Positions 8,864 through 17,524 of a DNA stretch of 52,075 nucleotides are shown here, piece after piece. The stretch's first letter is position 1. The number at the start of each line of letters is the position of its first letter. The translations under genes and the position numbers were made by a program. The notes below the pieces were generated by a model. It had not been told where the DNA came from and did not search any database. It worked only from the letters and a program-made list of their open reading frames with translations. Source of the stretch: Candidatus Blackburnbacteria bacterium RIFCSPLOWO2_01_FULL_40_20 (GTDB lineage Bacteria > Patescibacteriota > Microgenomatia > UBA8517 > UBA10165); contig MHCC01000025.1 of the NCBI GenBank assembly GCA_001816475.1, positions 1 through 52,075 of the forward strand, written 5' to 3'.

Positions 8864-8920
8864 TACTTTTGGAAGTATCTTTAAAAGTACTGTTGACAAT
8901 ACCATTAAAAGTGCTATTAT
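8862..8920 (+). promoter_or_regulatory. promoter and operator repeats of the Phd/RelE module
   Basis: TTGACA (8893-8898), 16 bases, TATTAT (8915-8920), then six bases to the ATG. Around it lie three copies of one 9-mer: AGTACTTTT inverted at 8862-8870, AAAAGTACT at 8883-8891 and AAAAGTGCT at 8907-8915. The last two are 24 bases apart and bracket the -35 box. This fits autoregulation by the antitoxin or the complex, and a leaderless mRNA. Confidence 0.75.
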
Positions 8921-8926
8921 AAGAGC

Positions 8927-9187
8927 ATGACAGACATTATTTCAATAACCACACTTAAGCAAAACACAGCTGATGTGATAAAGAAAGTAAAGTCTGAGCC
9001 TGTCGTGGTTGTACAAAGATCAGAACCAGCCGCTGTCTTGGTGCATCCTGACCACTTCAAAGTACTGGAGCGTGCGCTTCAAGATTTGGAAGATTTAGAG
9101 GATATGATAGCAGTTGAAGAACGCAAAAATGAACCCCGAGTCCCCTTTGAAGTAGTCAAAAAGAAACTGTTCGGCAAAAAAAAGTAG
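8927..9187 (+). CDS. Phd/YefM-type antitoxin
   Basis: 86 residues. The N-terminus (TTLKQNTADVIKKV..EPVVVVQRSEPAAVLV) matches the Phd/YefM DNA-binding fold. The C-terminal half is charged and probably wraps the toxin. The start is fixed by the promoter: ATG six bases after the -10 box, no Shine-Dalgarno. The toxin gene starts one base after the stop. It should repress its own promoter through the AAAAGTACT repeats. Confidence 0.88.
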   Translation: MTDIISITTLKQNTADVIKKVKSEPVVVVQRSEPAAVLVHPDHFKVLERALQDLEDLEDMIAVEERKNEPRVPFEVVKKKLFGKKK

Positions 9188-9188
9188 G

Positions 9189-9437
9189 ATGAAGATTACC
9201 TTCACTAAATCCTCAGAAAAAGAACTCCTAGGGGTCGAAAGAAAACTTGGGCAAAGAATTTTTAGAAAGATAAGTACGCTCGCAACAAATCCTTATCAGA
9301 CCGGCTCTGTTAAGCTCAAAGGCAGTGAAAGTTACAGAATAAGAATTGGAGACTTTCGCGTGGTATACGCAATAGACAAGGAGAACAAAGAAGTAACAAT
9401 AATTAAAGTTGAACACCGCAAAGAAGTTTATAGGTAG
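9189..9437 (+). CDS. RelE/ParE-type toxin
   Basis: 82 residues. It has the family pattern: LKGSESYRIRIGDFRVVYAI followed by a final strand IIKVEHRKEVYR, with the basic residues and terminal Tyr/Arg that RelE-type mRNA interferases use. The fold is shared by RelE ribonucleases and ParE gyrase poisons; the YRIRIGDFRVVY and HRKEVYR pattern favours the RelE branch. Paired with the antitoxin just upstream. Confidence 0.9.
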   Translation: MKITFTKSSEKELLGVERKLGQRIFRKISTLATNPYQTGSVKLKGSESYRIRIGDFRVVYAIDKENKEVTIIKVEHRKEVYR

Positions 9438-9440
9438 GTA

Positions 9441-11231
9441 CTACTTAAACCACTCTTGATAAACTTTCTTGACCACTGGGGCAGCAACTACTGACCCTTC
9501 TCCTCCATCTTCAACGATAGCGGTTACGACTATTGCGGATTGTGCACCCTCCTCAACTACTTCTGCAGGGGCATAGGACGTAAACCAGGCATGAGTTTTC
9601 TCACTAATTGTCTGGGCAGTTCCAGTTTTACATGACGTTTGTGGCTTAAAATTGAAAAACACTCCTGCCGTTCCGCCTGGCGAGCAAGCTCCGAGCATCC
9701 CTTCTTTCACAACCTCAAGTGTCGAGTCCTTTATCCCCAAGTTCTTGCATTTTCCCCCACCATCCCCAACCCAAACACGAGGAACACAGAGGTTTCCGCC
9801 ATTTGCGACAACTGACGTCATGCTAGAAATCTGCAACGGCGTTGCAGCAACGTCCCCCTGCCCAATACTCATGTGATACGTGTTCCCTAAAAACCACCGC
9901 TCACCCTTTGTCTTTTCTTTCCACTCGGGAGTTGGAATAAGACCCGCGACCTCTCCGGGAAGATCGATCCCGTTCCTTCTTCCAAGTCCATACGTTGTTG
10001 CCCAATCAGCCAGTCGAGTAGGGCCTAAAAACTCCCCAACCTTGTAAAAAAAGGTGTCGGTTGAACGTGCAATCGCACGAGCCAAATTGATGCTACCTTC
10101 CCCTTTGCCATATTTTAAGAAATACCAGTTCTTGAATGAAAACTCACCAACTTTTATTTCTCCTGTATCTACATATTCAAAATCTTTGTCAATTTTCCCT
10201 TCCTCAAGACCGGCAGTTGAGGTTATAATTTTAAATGTTGATCCTGGGTGGTATGCACCTGAAATTGCACGATTAAAAAATGGTAAATTCGGGTCTTGCA
10301 CCCATTTTGCGTAGTCGGCAGTTATGTTGTTCGGATCAAAAGAAGGGGTTGAAACAAGAGCGAGAATCTCCCCATGGGTTGGGTTTTGGACAACCAACGC
10401 TCCACGAACTACCCCACCACTTTCCCGAATTGGGGCTGTTGCCTTTTCGTTTGGTGCATCCGTCAATGCATCAAATGCAGCCCTTTGCAAGGCAGAATCA
10501 ATCGTCAGTTTAATTGAAGTACCTGGCGTCGGGTCTTTTCTTCCAAGCCTCCTCACAAGTCTCCCCCTTGCGTCAACTTCTATTAACTCCTCACCATTCT
10601 CGCCCCGCAGCAAGCACTCATATTGTTCCTCTACTCCCATTCGGCCAATAAGATCTGAAACTTGGTAAGATGGTTTTTGGCTGTCTTGCGGGCAATCGGG
10701 TCTTTGGCCGACCTCCTTTTCCGAGGCTTCGTTTACATAACCCACAACGTGCGCCGCTGCCTCAGTTAATGGATATTCTCGCCCCACCTCTATCAATAAT
10801 CTATTTGCCTCCTCCGAGTCTCCCCCCGACTGAAGCTTTATGGCCTCCTCCCGGGAGATCGAGTCAGTTTTGGTGACAACTCCACTATTTGAAAAAGTTG
10901 CTATCTTATAAATGGGAATGTTGCGAGCAAGTGCAACTCCATTTCTATCAAATATTTCCCCACGAGGCGCTTTAATTGGAATTCGCCGAATCCGGTTGCC
11001 CTCCGCAAGTTGCCTAAAGTATGCTCCCTTTATTAACTGAAGTTCGAAAAGTTTCGCTGAGGCAACAATCAAAAAAATGCAGAGCGGCAAAAACAATAAT
11101 AGCCATCTATTAGATTGGCTTTCTTCTTGAAAATAACTTCGGGGCTTTTTGTTCCCCTGGGTTATCTTTGAACCAAACATTACGCGAGTTAAACGCGGGT
11201 TGTTAAAATAGCGCGAGCTCATATTAGACAA
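9441..11231 (-). CDS. mrdA: penicillin-binding protein 2 (peptidoglycan transpeptidase)
   Basis: Class B PBP for cell-wall elongation. 596 residues: cytoplasmic N-terminus, one membrane helix (about residues 43-62), a dimerisation domain (APRGEIFDRNG), then the transpeptidase domain with nucleophile Ser331 in STFK, an STD motif in place of SxN, and KTGT with Lys535. It forms a run with mreD (3 bases apart) and mreC, as expected for the rod complex. It ends four bases from the convergent RelE stop. Confidence 0.95.
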   Translation of the reverse strand: MSNMSSRYFNNPRLTRVMFGSKITQGNKKPRSYFQEESQSNRWLLLFLPLCIFLIVASAKLFELQLIKGAYFRQLAEGNRIRRIPIKAPRGEIFDRNGVALARNIPIYKIATFSNSGVVTKTDSISREEAIKLQSGGDSEEANRLLIEVGREYPLTEAAAHVVGYVNEASEKEVGQRPDCPQDSQKPSYQVSDLIGRMGVEEQYECLLRGENGEELIEVDARGRLVRRLGRKDPTPGTSIKLTIDSALQRAAFDALTDAPNEKATAPIRESGGVVRGALVVQNPTHGEILALVSTPSFDPNNITADYAKWVQDPNLPFFNRAISGAYHPGSTFKIITSTAGLEEGKIDKDFEYVDTGEIKVGEFSFKNWYFLKYGKGEGSINLARAIARSTDTFFYKVGEFLGPTRLADWATTYGLGRRNGIDLPGEVAGLIPTPEWKEKTKGERWFLGNTYHMSIGQGDVAATPLQISSMTSVVANGGNLCVPRVWVGDGGGKCKNLGIKDSTLEVVKEGMLGACSPGGTAGVFFNFKPQTSCKTGTAQTISEKTHAWFTSYAPAEVVEEGAQSAIVVTAIVEDGGEGSVVAAPVVKKVYQEWFK

Positions 11232-11234
11232 ATT

Positions 11235-11669
11235 CTACTTTATTCTTATCCCTCCCTCTGTTTGAGGTTGCCAAGCAAAATAAAAGACTAAAAAAGAAAA
11301 TACTAAACTTCCTAAAATAGGAAGCTCGAGGTTGCTTGCAAAAACTAATTTACTACGCAGCATCTCAAGTGCAAAAACTGAAAAAAGTAAATAAACCAAC
11401 CCCCCAGTTGTTTGATATCGTACTTGCGACTTTGAGTAATGGATGAAGACAGCAGTCGACAAAAAAATTATAGATGTCACCCCAAGCTTTTGGTTTTGCA
11501 ATAGATCAAGAAATAGTCCTGCCAAGAATAAAGGAAGTGCACTTTTACTCACGGAATTCGACAGTGAAAAAATCACAACTAAAATTTCTTCAAAAAAAAT
11601 CGACGGAAGTATAGGCCCCTGTAATAGAGCAAAGACTAAAGATAGGATCACAAATAGTCGAGAACGCAT
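11235..11669 (-). CDS. mreD: MreD-like rod-shape membrane protein
   Basis: 144 residues, almost entirely hydrophobic with about four to five membrane segments and a central SALPLFLAGLFLDLLQNQKLG stretch, the most conserved part of MreD-like proteins. Assignment rests mainly on size, topology and place between mreC and PBP2. Confidence 0.8.
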   Translation of the reverse strand: MRSRLFVILSLVFALLQGPILPSIFFEEILVVIFSLSNSVSKSALPLFLAGLFLDLLQNQKLGVTSIIFLSTAVFIHYSKSQVRYQTTGGLVYLLFSVFALEMLRSKLVFASNLELPILGSLVFSFLVFYFAWQPQTEGGIRIK

Positions 11670-11674
11670 ACAAA

Positions 11675-12499
11675 TTAATACTTTGTCACAAAAAACACAT
11701 AGTCTAAATCAGTAACGTTTACAGCGGGCGCAACTTCTGCCTCTTTCGAAGCCAAGTTAGTGTTTGTCGTGATATTCTTAACATACCCAATCAAAAGGTC
11801 TGGAGGAAATCCGGAATCTCCCGACGTTACAACCAAGTCGCCTTCCCCAATTGGGTCAGCAGCCAATACTTGGCCTAGCATAATTTTTCCACCTTTGCCC
11901 TCAATAATTCCGCTTGCGTGTTTATTGCCTGGCAACAAACTTTGTTTATCACCATTCGTCCCTCGTACTGTCACAGAAATTTTTATATTCGGAGCCGAAG
12001 GCAACAAAACTTTATGATTTCTACCAAAGCTTTCTTCCACTCGTCCCACTAATACTCCGCCTTTTGTTAAATCAGAAGTTGCCACAACTGGGGTTTCTTT
12101 TTTTGTGTTAATGTCAGCATAAACTGAAACCGAGTCGCCGTTTGCCCAAACCACTCTTGCAGGAGCAAACTGCCAATTTGACGGGACATCAGCCCCTAAA
12201 AGTTTTCGCATTTTTACATTTTCTTCTTCAATAGTCTTGAATGACACGACTAGAGAATTAAGCTCAGCTATTTTCAGCTCAAGTTTCCCTAATTTTTCTT
12301 TGTCCCCTAAAGCCAGCGCACCAAACGGAGAAAGCACAAAAGACTTGATCTTGAATAACCGCGACTGCACAGGATCTGCTAAAAAACGACTGCTCGTGTG
12401 AAGAAAAACAACTTTCGAGTTAATATCAAGGAAAAGGAGTAAGAACGATAAAACATAACACAAAAAGATTAAATAGCTCTCTTTCTTAACAGTCTGCAC
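11675..12499 (-). CDS. mreC: rod-shape-determining protein MreC
   Basis: 274 residues: N-terminal membrane helix (about residues 10-27), a coiled-coil stretch (ALGDKEKLGKLELKIAELNSLV), then the beta-barrel domain (ARVVWANGDSVSVYADINT; GVLVGRVEESFG). It links MreB to the periplasmic wall enzymes. The GTG start lies six bases after a TAAAAT -10 box (12506-12511), so the transcript is likely leaderless. MreB is not adjacent: a divergent gene and about 1 kb lie between. Confidence 0.92.
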   Translation of the reverse strand: MQTVKKESYLIFLCYVLSFLLLFLDINSKVVFLHTSSRFLADPVQSRLFKIKSFVLSPFGALALGDKEKLGKLELKIAELNSLVVSFKTIEEENVKMRKLLGADVPSNWQFAPARVVWANGDSVSVYADINTKKETPVVATSDLTKGGVLVGRVEESFGRNHKVLLPSAPNIKISVTVRGTNGDKQSLLPGNKHASGIIEGKGGKIMLGQVLAADPIGEGDLVVTSGDSGFPPDLLIGYVKNITTNTNLASKEAEVAPAVNVTDLDYVFFVTKY

Positions 12500-12566
12500 G
12501 CGCCCATTTTACCATGTCTTTCTTGGCCTGCCCATGGCAACTATTGCTAAATTTTCTCTTTTCACG

Positions 12567-12594
12567 GCTTGACTTTGAAGTTTTCACGGGTATA
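12567..12594 (+). promoter_or_regulatory. strong promoter for the 12636-13112 gene
   Basis: TTGACT, 16 bases, TATAAT, with the ATG about 40 bases after. One of the best promoter matches in the window. Confidence 0.75.
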
Positions 12595-12635
12595 ATGTAA
12601 GCTTGCCGTAAGAATTTTGTAAATATTAGGTAAGG

Positions 12636-13112
12636 ATGAGACGAATTACAACTGACCACTTCACTATTAACATCAAACACCGCGAGAGTACAACACACCT
12701 CTTCATGCACATGCTTTCCCCGACTCTATATACCGACCAGCTCCCTCACACTTACAAATTTTTGATGACCCACTTGCCGTGTATTTACAAATCTAAGTGC
12801 TTTAACCACTCAAAAGTGCCTTTTAAAAAAGAGGTAAAGGATACTGAAATCGCACATCTATTCGAGCATATTCTACTTGAACATTTACGGCTGGAAAAAG
12901 AGTCTCGAGGCTGTAAAAGTGCATGTTTTTCAGGCGAGACAAGATGGGATTGGAGTAAAAACCCGTGCGGCACGTTCCACATAAAAGTTGGCGTAAAACA
13001 CGCAGAGTTAGAAGTTTTTAGTAAAGCTTTTGAAAAGAGTATCAACTTATTTATGTCTCTGCTCGATTCGACAAAACTTATGCATCAACGTCCTGCAGTA
13101 GCCCAAAATTAG
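12636..13112 (+). CDS. stand-alone protein resembling the N domain of cyanophycin synthetase (HxxEH)
   Basis: 158 residues. H74-LF-E77-H78 begins a helix AHLFEHILLEHL, followed by GETRWDW (100-106) and a strand-helix unit GTFHIKVGVKHAELEVFSKA. This order, HxxEH helix, G.TR turn and final strand plus long helix, resembles the N-terminal domain of cyanophycin synthetases. Here it stands alone, without ATP-grasp or Mur-ligase domains. HxxEH is also the zinc motif of inverzincin (M16-type) peptidases, so a hydrolase is possible. The similarity is judged by eye. It splits the mreC and mreB genes and has its own promoter and terminator-like hairpin. Confidence 0.65.
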   Translation: MRRITTDHFTINIKHRESTTHLFMHMLSPTLYTDQLPHTYKFLMTHLPCIYKSKCFNHSKVPFKKEVKDTEIAHLFEHILLEHLRLEKESRGCKSACFSGETRWDWSKNPCGTFHIKVGVKHAELEVFSKAFEKSINLFMSLLDSTKLMHQRPAVAQN

Positions 13113-13147
13113 CCTCCTTTTCTTTCGTATTTATTTAGCTTGCCAAG

Positions 13148-13168
13148 AAACCTGTTGCTAACAGGTTT
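13148..13168 (+). terminator. hairpin after the HxxEH gene
   Basis: Perfect 9-bp stem AAACCTGTT / AACAGGTTT with a 3-base loop, 35 bases after the stop. Only a weak T-rich tail (TTTCTT) follows, so termination is likely but not certain. Confidence 0.55.
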
Positions 13169-13310
13169 CTTACAAGCTTAACACTCATTTGAAACCCAGC
13201 CTGGATATGATGATCAAGCAGTAAACCCTTCTGATTTTACCTTTAAGCCTTGGTTCATTTGGACTGCGGCTCAAGGAGCAATCTTAAGAAGGGCAAGGGA
13301 GGTGAGAATT

Positions 13311-13478
13311 ATGGCAGATTGGGACATGAATTACCAAGGTGAAGACACAAGCGGCGAGGATCAAAAAAAGCGAGAGGAAAAGGGTAAGAAAGGCGGAAAA
13401 ACAGGACGAGAACAAAAGCAAGAGAAAGGCAAGAACCAGCAAGATAGAGATCGAGAAAATCGTGGAGAGATGATGTAA
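13311..13478 (+). CDS. small highly charged protein, 55 aa
   Basis: ATG preceded by GGGAGGTGA at ideal spacing. The product starts MADWDMNYQGEDTSGEDQ and continues as a Lys/Glu/Gln/Arg run with Gly, likely disordered. The same frame is open upstream from 13182 and reads protein-like (for example FKPWFIWTAAQGAILRR) but has no good start codon, so this could be the tail of a decayed gene. The strong ribosome site favours a real small gene. Function unknown. Confidence 0.5.
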   Translation: MADWDMNYQGEDTSGEDQKKREEKGKKGGKTGREQKQEKGKNQQDRDRENRGEMM

Positions 13479-13542
13479 GGAGATGCTGGTAAAAAACGGG
13501 GGCAAACGGCCAACCAAGGTCGTTTTGCCGTGCTTGCAAAAC

Positions 13543-14604
13543 TTACCTTAAACCTCCGACGACACGGACTTTTTGCAAAAGACCTGGATTTTCTATAACT
13601 TTTGCCGTACCTCGGACAACTGTGGTTAAGGGGTCGTCTGCGATCCAAACTGGTATCCCGACAGCCTCGGACATCATTTGATCAATTCCGGAAATTAACG
13701 ATCCTCCGCCCCCCAAGACTATCCCCTTTTCCATAATATCTGAAACAAGCTCTGGGGGCGCTTCCTCTAACGTATGGCTTACCCTTGTTACAATTTGCTG
13801 CACTATTGGAGCCAGTGCTTCCCGAATTTCAATTGAAGATACTTTGAGAGACTTTGGCAAACCATTCTCTAAATCCCGCCCTCGAATTACATAATGCCTC
13901 TCGCTCTTTAAGGGTACAGCACTTCCGATTTGGTGTTTTAACTCCTCTGCTGACGTTTGGCCAATAAGCAGTGAGTACCTCATTCGAAGGTAATGGATTA
14001 TCGCCTCGTCCATCTCGTCGCCAGCGACCCTTAAACTTCTGTTTAAAACAATGCCACCCAAAGATATAACTGCAATTTCTGTTGTTCCGCCACCAATGTC
14101 AACCACGAATACCCCACCCGGTTCCTCAACATTAAGTCCGGCCCCTATGGCCGTCGCCATTGGTTCTTCAATAAGGTAAGCTTGTCGAGCACCCGCACCC
14201 AAGGCAGCGTCTTGTACAGCTCGACGCTCAACCTCTGTTACGTCTGAGGGGATCCCCACAACAACCAAAGGCTTGGGTATTTTGGGTAACCCAATCCGCT
14301 TTACCCCACTTGGTGTCTCGTGCACTTCTTTGATAAAGTGAGCCAACATCGCAGCCGTTGCATCAAAATCAGCAATAACCCCGTCTTTTAGTGGCCTAAC
14401 CGTTTCAATCGTTGCAGGAGTTCTTCCCTCCATGCGTTTTGCCAAAGCTCCCACAGCAAGGATTTCTTTAGTCTTTTTATGCCTGGCAACAACCGAGGGC
14501 TCGCGAATTACAATCCCCTTGCCACGAACATAAACTAAAGTATTAGCAGTACCAAGGTCGATTCCTATATCATGAGTGAAGAGTGAATAAAGCGAGTTGA
14601 ACAT
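13543..14604 (-). CDS. mreB: actin-like rod-shape protein MreB
   Basis: Bacterial actin organising lateral wall synthesis. From ATG at 14604 there are 353 residues, the family's normal length: DIGIDLGTANTLVY (phosphate 1), VVVGIPSDVT, EEPMATAIGAGLN, VVDIGGGTTEIAVIS (phosphate 2) and GIVLGGGGSLISG (adenosine site). An upstream ATG at 14661 would place the -10 box inside the gene. With start 14604, TATACT is seven bases ahead, implying a leaderless mRNA. Divergent from an O-antigen-ligase-like gene. Confidence 0.96.
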   Translation of the reverse strand: MFNSLYSLFTHDIGIDLGTANTLVYVRGKGIVIREPSVVARHKKTKEILAVGALAKRMEGRTPATIETVRPLKDGVIADFDATAAMLAHFIKEVHETPSGVKRIGLPKIPKPLVVVGIPSDVTEVERRAVQDAALGAGARQAYLIEEPMATAIGAGLNVEEPGGVFVVDIGGGTTEIAVISLGGIVLNRSLRVAGDEMDEAIIHYLRMRYSLLIGQTSAEELKHQIGSAVPLKSERHYVIRGRDLENGLPKSLKVSSIEIREALAPIVQQIVTRVSHTLEEAPPELVSDIMEKGIVLGGGGSLISGIDQMMSEAVGIPVWIADDPLTTVVRGTAKVIENPGLLQKVRVVGGLR

Positions 14605-14611
14605 CACGGGT

Positions 14612-14680
14612 AGTATACCACCTCGTCGCACGAGCTCGGAACGTACGCGTTCCACCATCACCAGCCTGAAATGATATTAT
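14612..14680. promoter_or_regulatory. divergent promoters with two hairpin palindromes
   Basis: Minus strand: TATACT (14617-14612) seven bases before the mreB ATG. Plus strand: TATTAT (14675-14680) six bases before the 14687 ATG. Between them are CTCGT-CGC-ACGAG and GGAACG-TACG-CGTTCC, two perfect short palindromes that could bind a shared regulator. No clear -35 box on either side. Confidence 0.55.
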
Positions 14681-14686
14681 TAGAAA

Positions 14687-16651
14687 ATGCAAAAAATTTA
14701 CGAGGGATCTCAAGGTATTATTGAGTTCTGTTTTTTAGCCTTATTTATTATAACTCCTTTTCTTTTTACTCCTTTTAATTCTGAACTTTTTGAGTTGAAT
14801 AAGATGCTGTTCGTTTATGCAATTACCACAATAATTGTGGGAACATGGGTCACAAAGTCCATCGCGGTAAAAAGGCTAATTTTTAAGAGAACTTTTCTTG
14901 ATATCCCACTTTTGCTGTTTTTAGCGTCCCAAGTCATGAGTACTATCTTTTCCATAGATCGGCATGTCTCGCTTTGGGGCTATTATTCCCGTTCTCAAGG
15001 CGGGCTTTTATCAACAATCTCCTATTTAGTTCTTTATTGGGCGTTTGTATCAAACATTAACAAATCAAAAATCGAAAACCTAATTCGATATTTATTAATT
15101 GGAGCAACAATTCTTTCAATCTATGCAATGCTTGAACATTTTGGCGTCAGTCCAAGCTGTTTGATTATTGGCGGTGAATTCAATGTTGATTGTTGGGTGC
15201 AAGATGTACAAAGCAGGGTTTTTGCAACACTAGGACAACCCAACTGGCTTGCTGCATGGCTTGTTGCCGTTATGCCCTTAGCTTGGCACAAACTTGATCA
15301 AGCAAAAACTGGCGAAAAAGGATTGTATTTCTCAGCGTCAATTTTAATGTTTGCTGCACTTTTATTTACAAAAAGCAGATCTGGAATTTTAGGATTTATT
15401 GTTGCCCTAGGAATATTTTGGATCTTTTATGCCTCCCGACACTCAATATCTCACGTTAAAAAACCACTTTTACTTTTAACTGTTTGCTTTTCACTATTAA
15501 CTGTTCTTGTTGGTACGCCATGGACGCCAGGAGCAGATAAACTGCTAGAGCAAAGAGCAAACATAATTGAGGTTAAAACTGGAACAGTGTTAGAAAACGG
15601 CGGAACAGAGTCGGGAGATATTAGAAAAATAGTTTGGAAAGGAGCTGTTGATATTTGGCGAGCACATCCTTTGTTTGGATCAGGAGTTGAGACGTTTGCT
15701 TTTTCTTACTACAGTTTCCGTCCAATTGAGCATAACCAAACCTCTGAATGGGACTTTTTGTACAACAAAGCGCACAACGAATATCTTAATTTTGCTGCAA
15801 CAACGGGAAGTGTGGGGTTACTTACCTATCTTGTTATAATAGCCACGTTCTTAATTTGGAGTTTTTCAAAACTTAAAACTTCAACTTTACAAATATCGCT
15901 ACTCGCTGGTTTTTCTTCAATTTTAGTAACCAATTTCTTTGGCTTTTCAACAGTCTCTGTGGCACTCTTGTTTTTCCTGTATCCGGCAGTTGGAGTGAAT
16001 AGTTATCAGAAGATAGAAAATAGTAACTCAAAAACAAATAGTCCACTCAATATTCGACAAGTTATCGCAATAATAATCTTTTTACTATTAACTATTTACT
16101 TTTCACTGCGTGTTTCTTTTTTGTGGCTTGCCGACTATTACTACGCTCAATCTCAAAAACTCAACAAGCAGGGCTTCCATATTTCAGCGCTTAAAGATAT
16201 TAAAAAGTCAGTTAATTTCAAACCGAATGAACCCCTGTTTTATGATGAACTTTCCCAAACTGCGGCAAACATTGCAATTGATTTAACAGACCAAAAAGAA
16301 GCAACCGACAGTGCCTTAGCTGCCAAACTTGCACTTGATTCCTCAAACTTTGCACTTTCAATTTCTCCGCGAAGTTTAAGCCTTCTCAAGTCAAGAGCAG
16401 CCACGTCGCGCAAGCTAGCTTATGTTGATCCAAAATATTTGTCTGGGGGTGTGGGTTACTTAGAACGTGCAGTGCAACTTGCACCAACCGACCCCAAGAT
16501 CCGCTATAATTTAGGAGCTCTCTATAGTCGTTTGGGAGACAACGAAAAGGCGATGGAAATTCTGCAAATCGCATTAAAACTCAAACCTGATTATATGGAC
16601 GCGATAAAAGGACTCGAGGAACTTAATGGAACAAAGCAAGGAAAAAAGTAA
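14687..16651 (+). CDS. O-antigen ligase / polymerase-like membrane protein with TPR tail
   Basis: 654 residues with about 10-12 membrane helices. The large outer loop has the Wzy_C/O-antigen-ligase pattern: GSGVETFAFSYYSFRP, then KAHNEYLNFAATTGSVGLL. After the last helix there is a cytoplasmic or surface TPR-like region ending in IRYNLGALYSRLGDNEKAMEI. Likely ligates or polymerises lipid-linked surface glycans, or glycosylates proteins (PglL-like members share the fold). Leaderless start six bases after TATTAT. A 16020-16110 stretch is repeat-like (ATAGTTA/TAACTAT units) yet in frame. Confidence 0.85.
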   Translation: MQKIYEGSQGIIEFCFLALFIITPFLFTPFNSELFELNKMLFVYAITTIIVGTWVTKSIAVKRLIFKRTFLDIPLLLFLASQVMSTIFSIDRHVSLWGYYSRSQGGLLSTISYLVLYWAFVSNINKSKIENLIRYLLIGATILSIYAMLEHFGVSPSCLIIGGEFNVDCWVQDVQSRVFATLGQPNWLAAWLVAVMPLAWHKLDQAKTGEKGLYFSASILMFAALLFTKSRSGILGFIVALGIFWIFYASRHSISHVKKPLLLLTVCFSLLTVLVGTPWTPGADKLLEQRANIIEVKTGTVLENGGTESGDIRKIVWKGAVDIWRAHPLFGSGVETFAFSYYSFRPIEHNQTSEWDFLYNKAHNEYLNFAATTGSVGLLTYLVIIATFLIWSFSKLKTSTLQISLLAGFSSILVTNFFGFSTVSVALLFFLYPAVGVNSYQKIENSNSKTNSPLNIRQVIAIIIFLLLTIYFSLRVSFLWLADYYYAQSQKLNKQGFHISALKDIKKSVNFKPNEPLFYDELSQTAANIAIDLTDQKEATDSALAAKLALDSSNFALSISPRSLSLLKSRAATSRKLAYVDPKYLSGGVGYLERAVQLAPTDPKIRYNLGALYSRLGDNEKAMEILQIALKLKPDYMDAIKGLEELNGTKQGKK

Positions 16652-16690
16652 CAAACAGCGTGATATTTTTGGTAAAATATCCTCAAACAG

Positions 16691-17524
16691 ATGCAATTAC
16701 CACTAGCCTTAGCATTGATACTTGTAGGGCTCACTGCTACCACAGTCCGATTACCAATTTTGTCGACCTTTGACTTTCAACTAACCTGGTACGGGTTAAT
16801 CCTGCTATTGGACAAGATTGTGGAAATTCGCGGAGGACGTTCGCTATTGTCCCAACCTTTTTCTTTCTTTCTACTACTTCTTGCAAGTATCCCCTTCTGG
16901 CTCTTTTTTGAATGGGCAAATATCTTTTTGGTCAACTGGCTATACCCCGATCAATATACGTTTGGAATTGTTAAATGGAGTATTTTTGCCTCTGTCTCTT
17001 TTGCAACAGTTCTTCCGGCAATCGTTGTATCCACCAATCTTGTTGCTACCATAAGCGGAAAATTAAGAAACGAGGTTCCAAAACAGGCAAAAGTAACAAG
17101 AATAAATGCTGGCTTTATTACAATCCTGGGGGCGACCATCCTTTTACTGGTTTTAAACTTTCCCGCTCACCTGTTCCCCTTTATCTGGGTTGTAATTTTT
17201 CTAATTCTTGACCCGATAAATGCTGCTCGCGGTCAAGAGAGTATAATGGCTCAAGTTATTAAAGGTAATTATCAAACCCTTCTTGTATTGAGTTTGGGCG
17301 CGATAGTTGCAGGATTAATTTGGGAAAGTGTAAACTTTATTATTCCAAAATGGACATATCCCCTAAGCATTGCTGGGTGGTTTTGGAACTTGCCTGCGCC
17401 CATCAACTCTAAGATTTTCCAAATGCCGGTTGCCGGATACTTAGGATATATTCCCTTTTCTTGGTCTGCCTTTTCTTTTGTAAAATTCCTAAAAATTGAA
17501 GTCCCATGGCTGTCAAACAAATAG
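16691..17524 (+). CDS. polytopic membrane protein with internal duplication
   Basis: 277 residues with seven or eight hydrophobic segments. I do not recognise the family. Two segments resemble each other: WLFFEWANIFLVNWLYP (about residues 76-92) and LIWESVNFIIPKWTYP (about 214-229), both (W/F)E..N.....W.YP, suggesting an internal repeat with a conserved Glu and Asn inside the membrane. It overlaps def by 19 bases, so they are probably cotranscribed. It might be a transporter or membrane-bound enzyme. Confidence 0.8.
   Translation: MQLPLALALILVGLTATTVRLPILSTFDFQLTWYGLILLLDKIVEIRGGRSLLSQPFSFFLLLLASIPFWLFFEWANIFLVNWLYPDQYTFGIVKWSIFASVSFATVLPAIVVSTNLVATISGKLRNEVPKQAKVTRINAGFITILGATILLLVLNFPAHLFPFIWVVIFLILDPINAARGQESIMAQVIKGNYQTLLVLSLGAIVAGLIWESVNFIIPKWTYPLSIAGWFWNLPAPINSKIFQMPVAGYLGYIPFSWSAFSFVKFLKIEVPWLSNK

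Noticed and set aside
13284-13648. Minus-strand hydrophobic frames opposite the charged 55-aa ORF and mreB end
   Set aside because: They are antisense shadows of a Lys/Glu-rich region; no ribosome site or family similarity.
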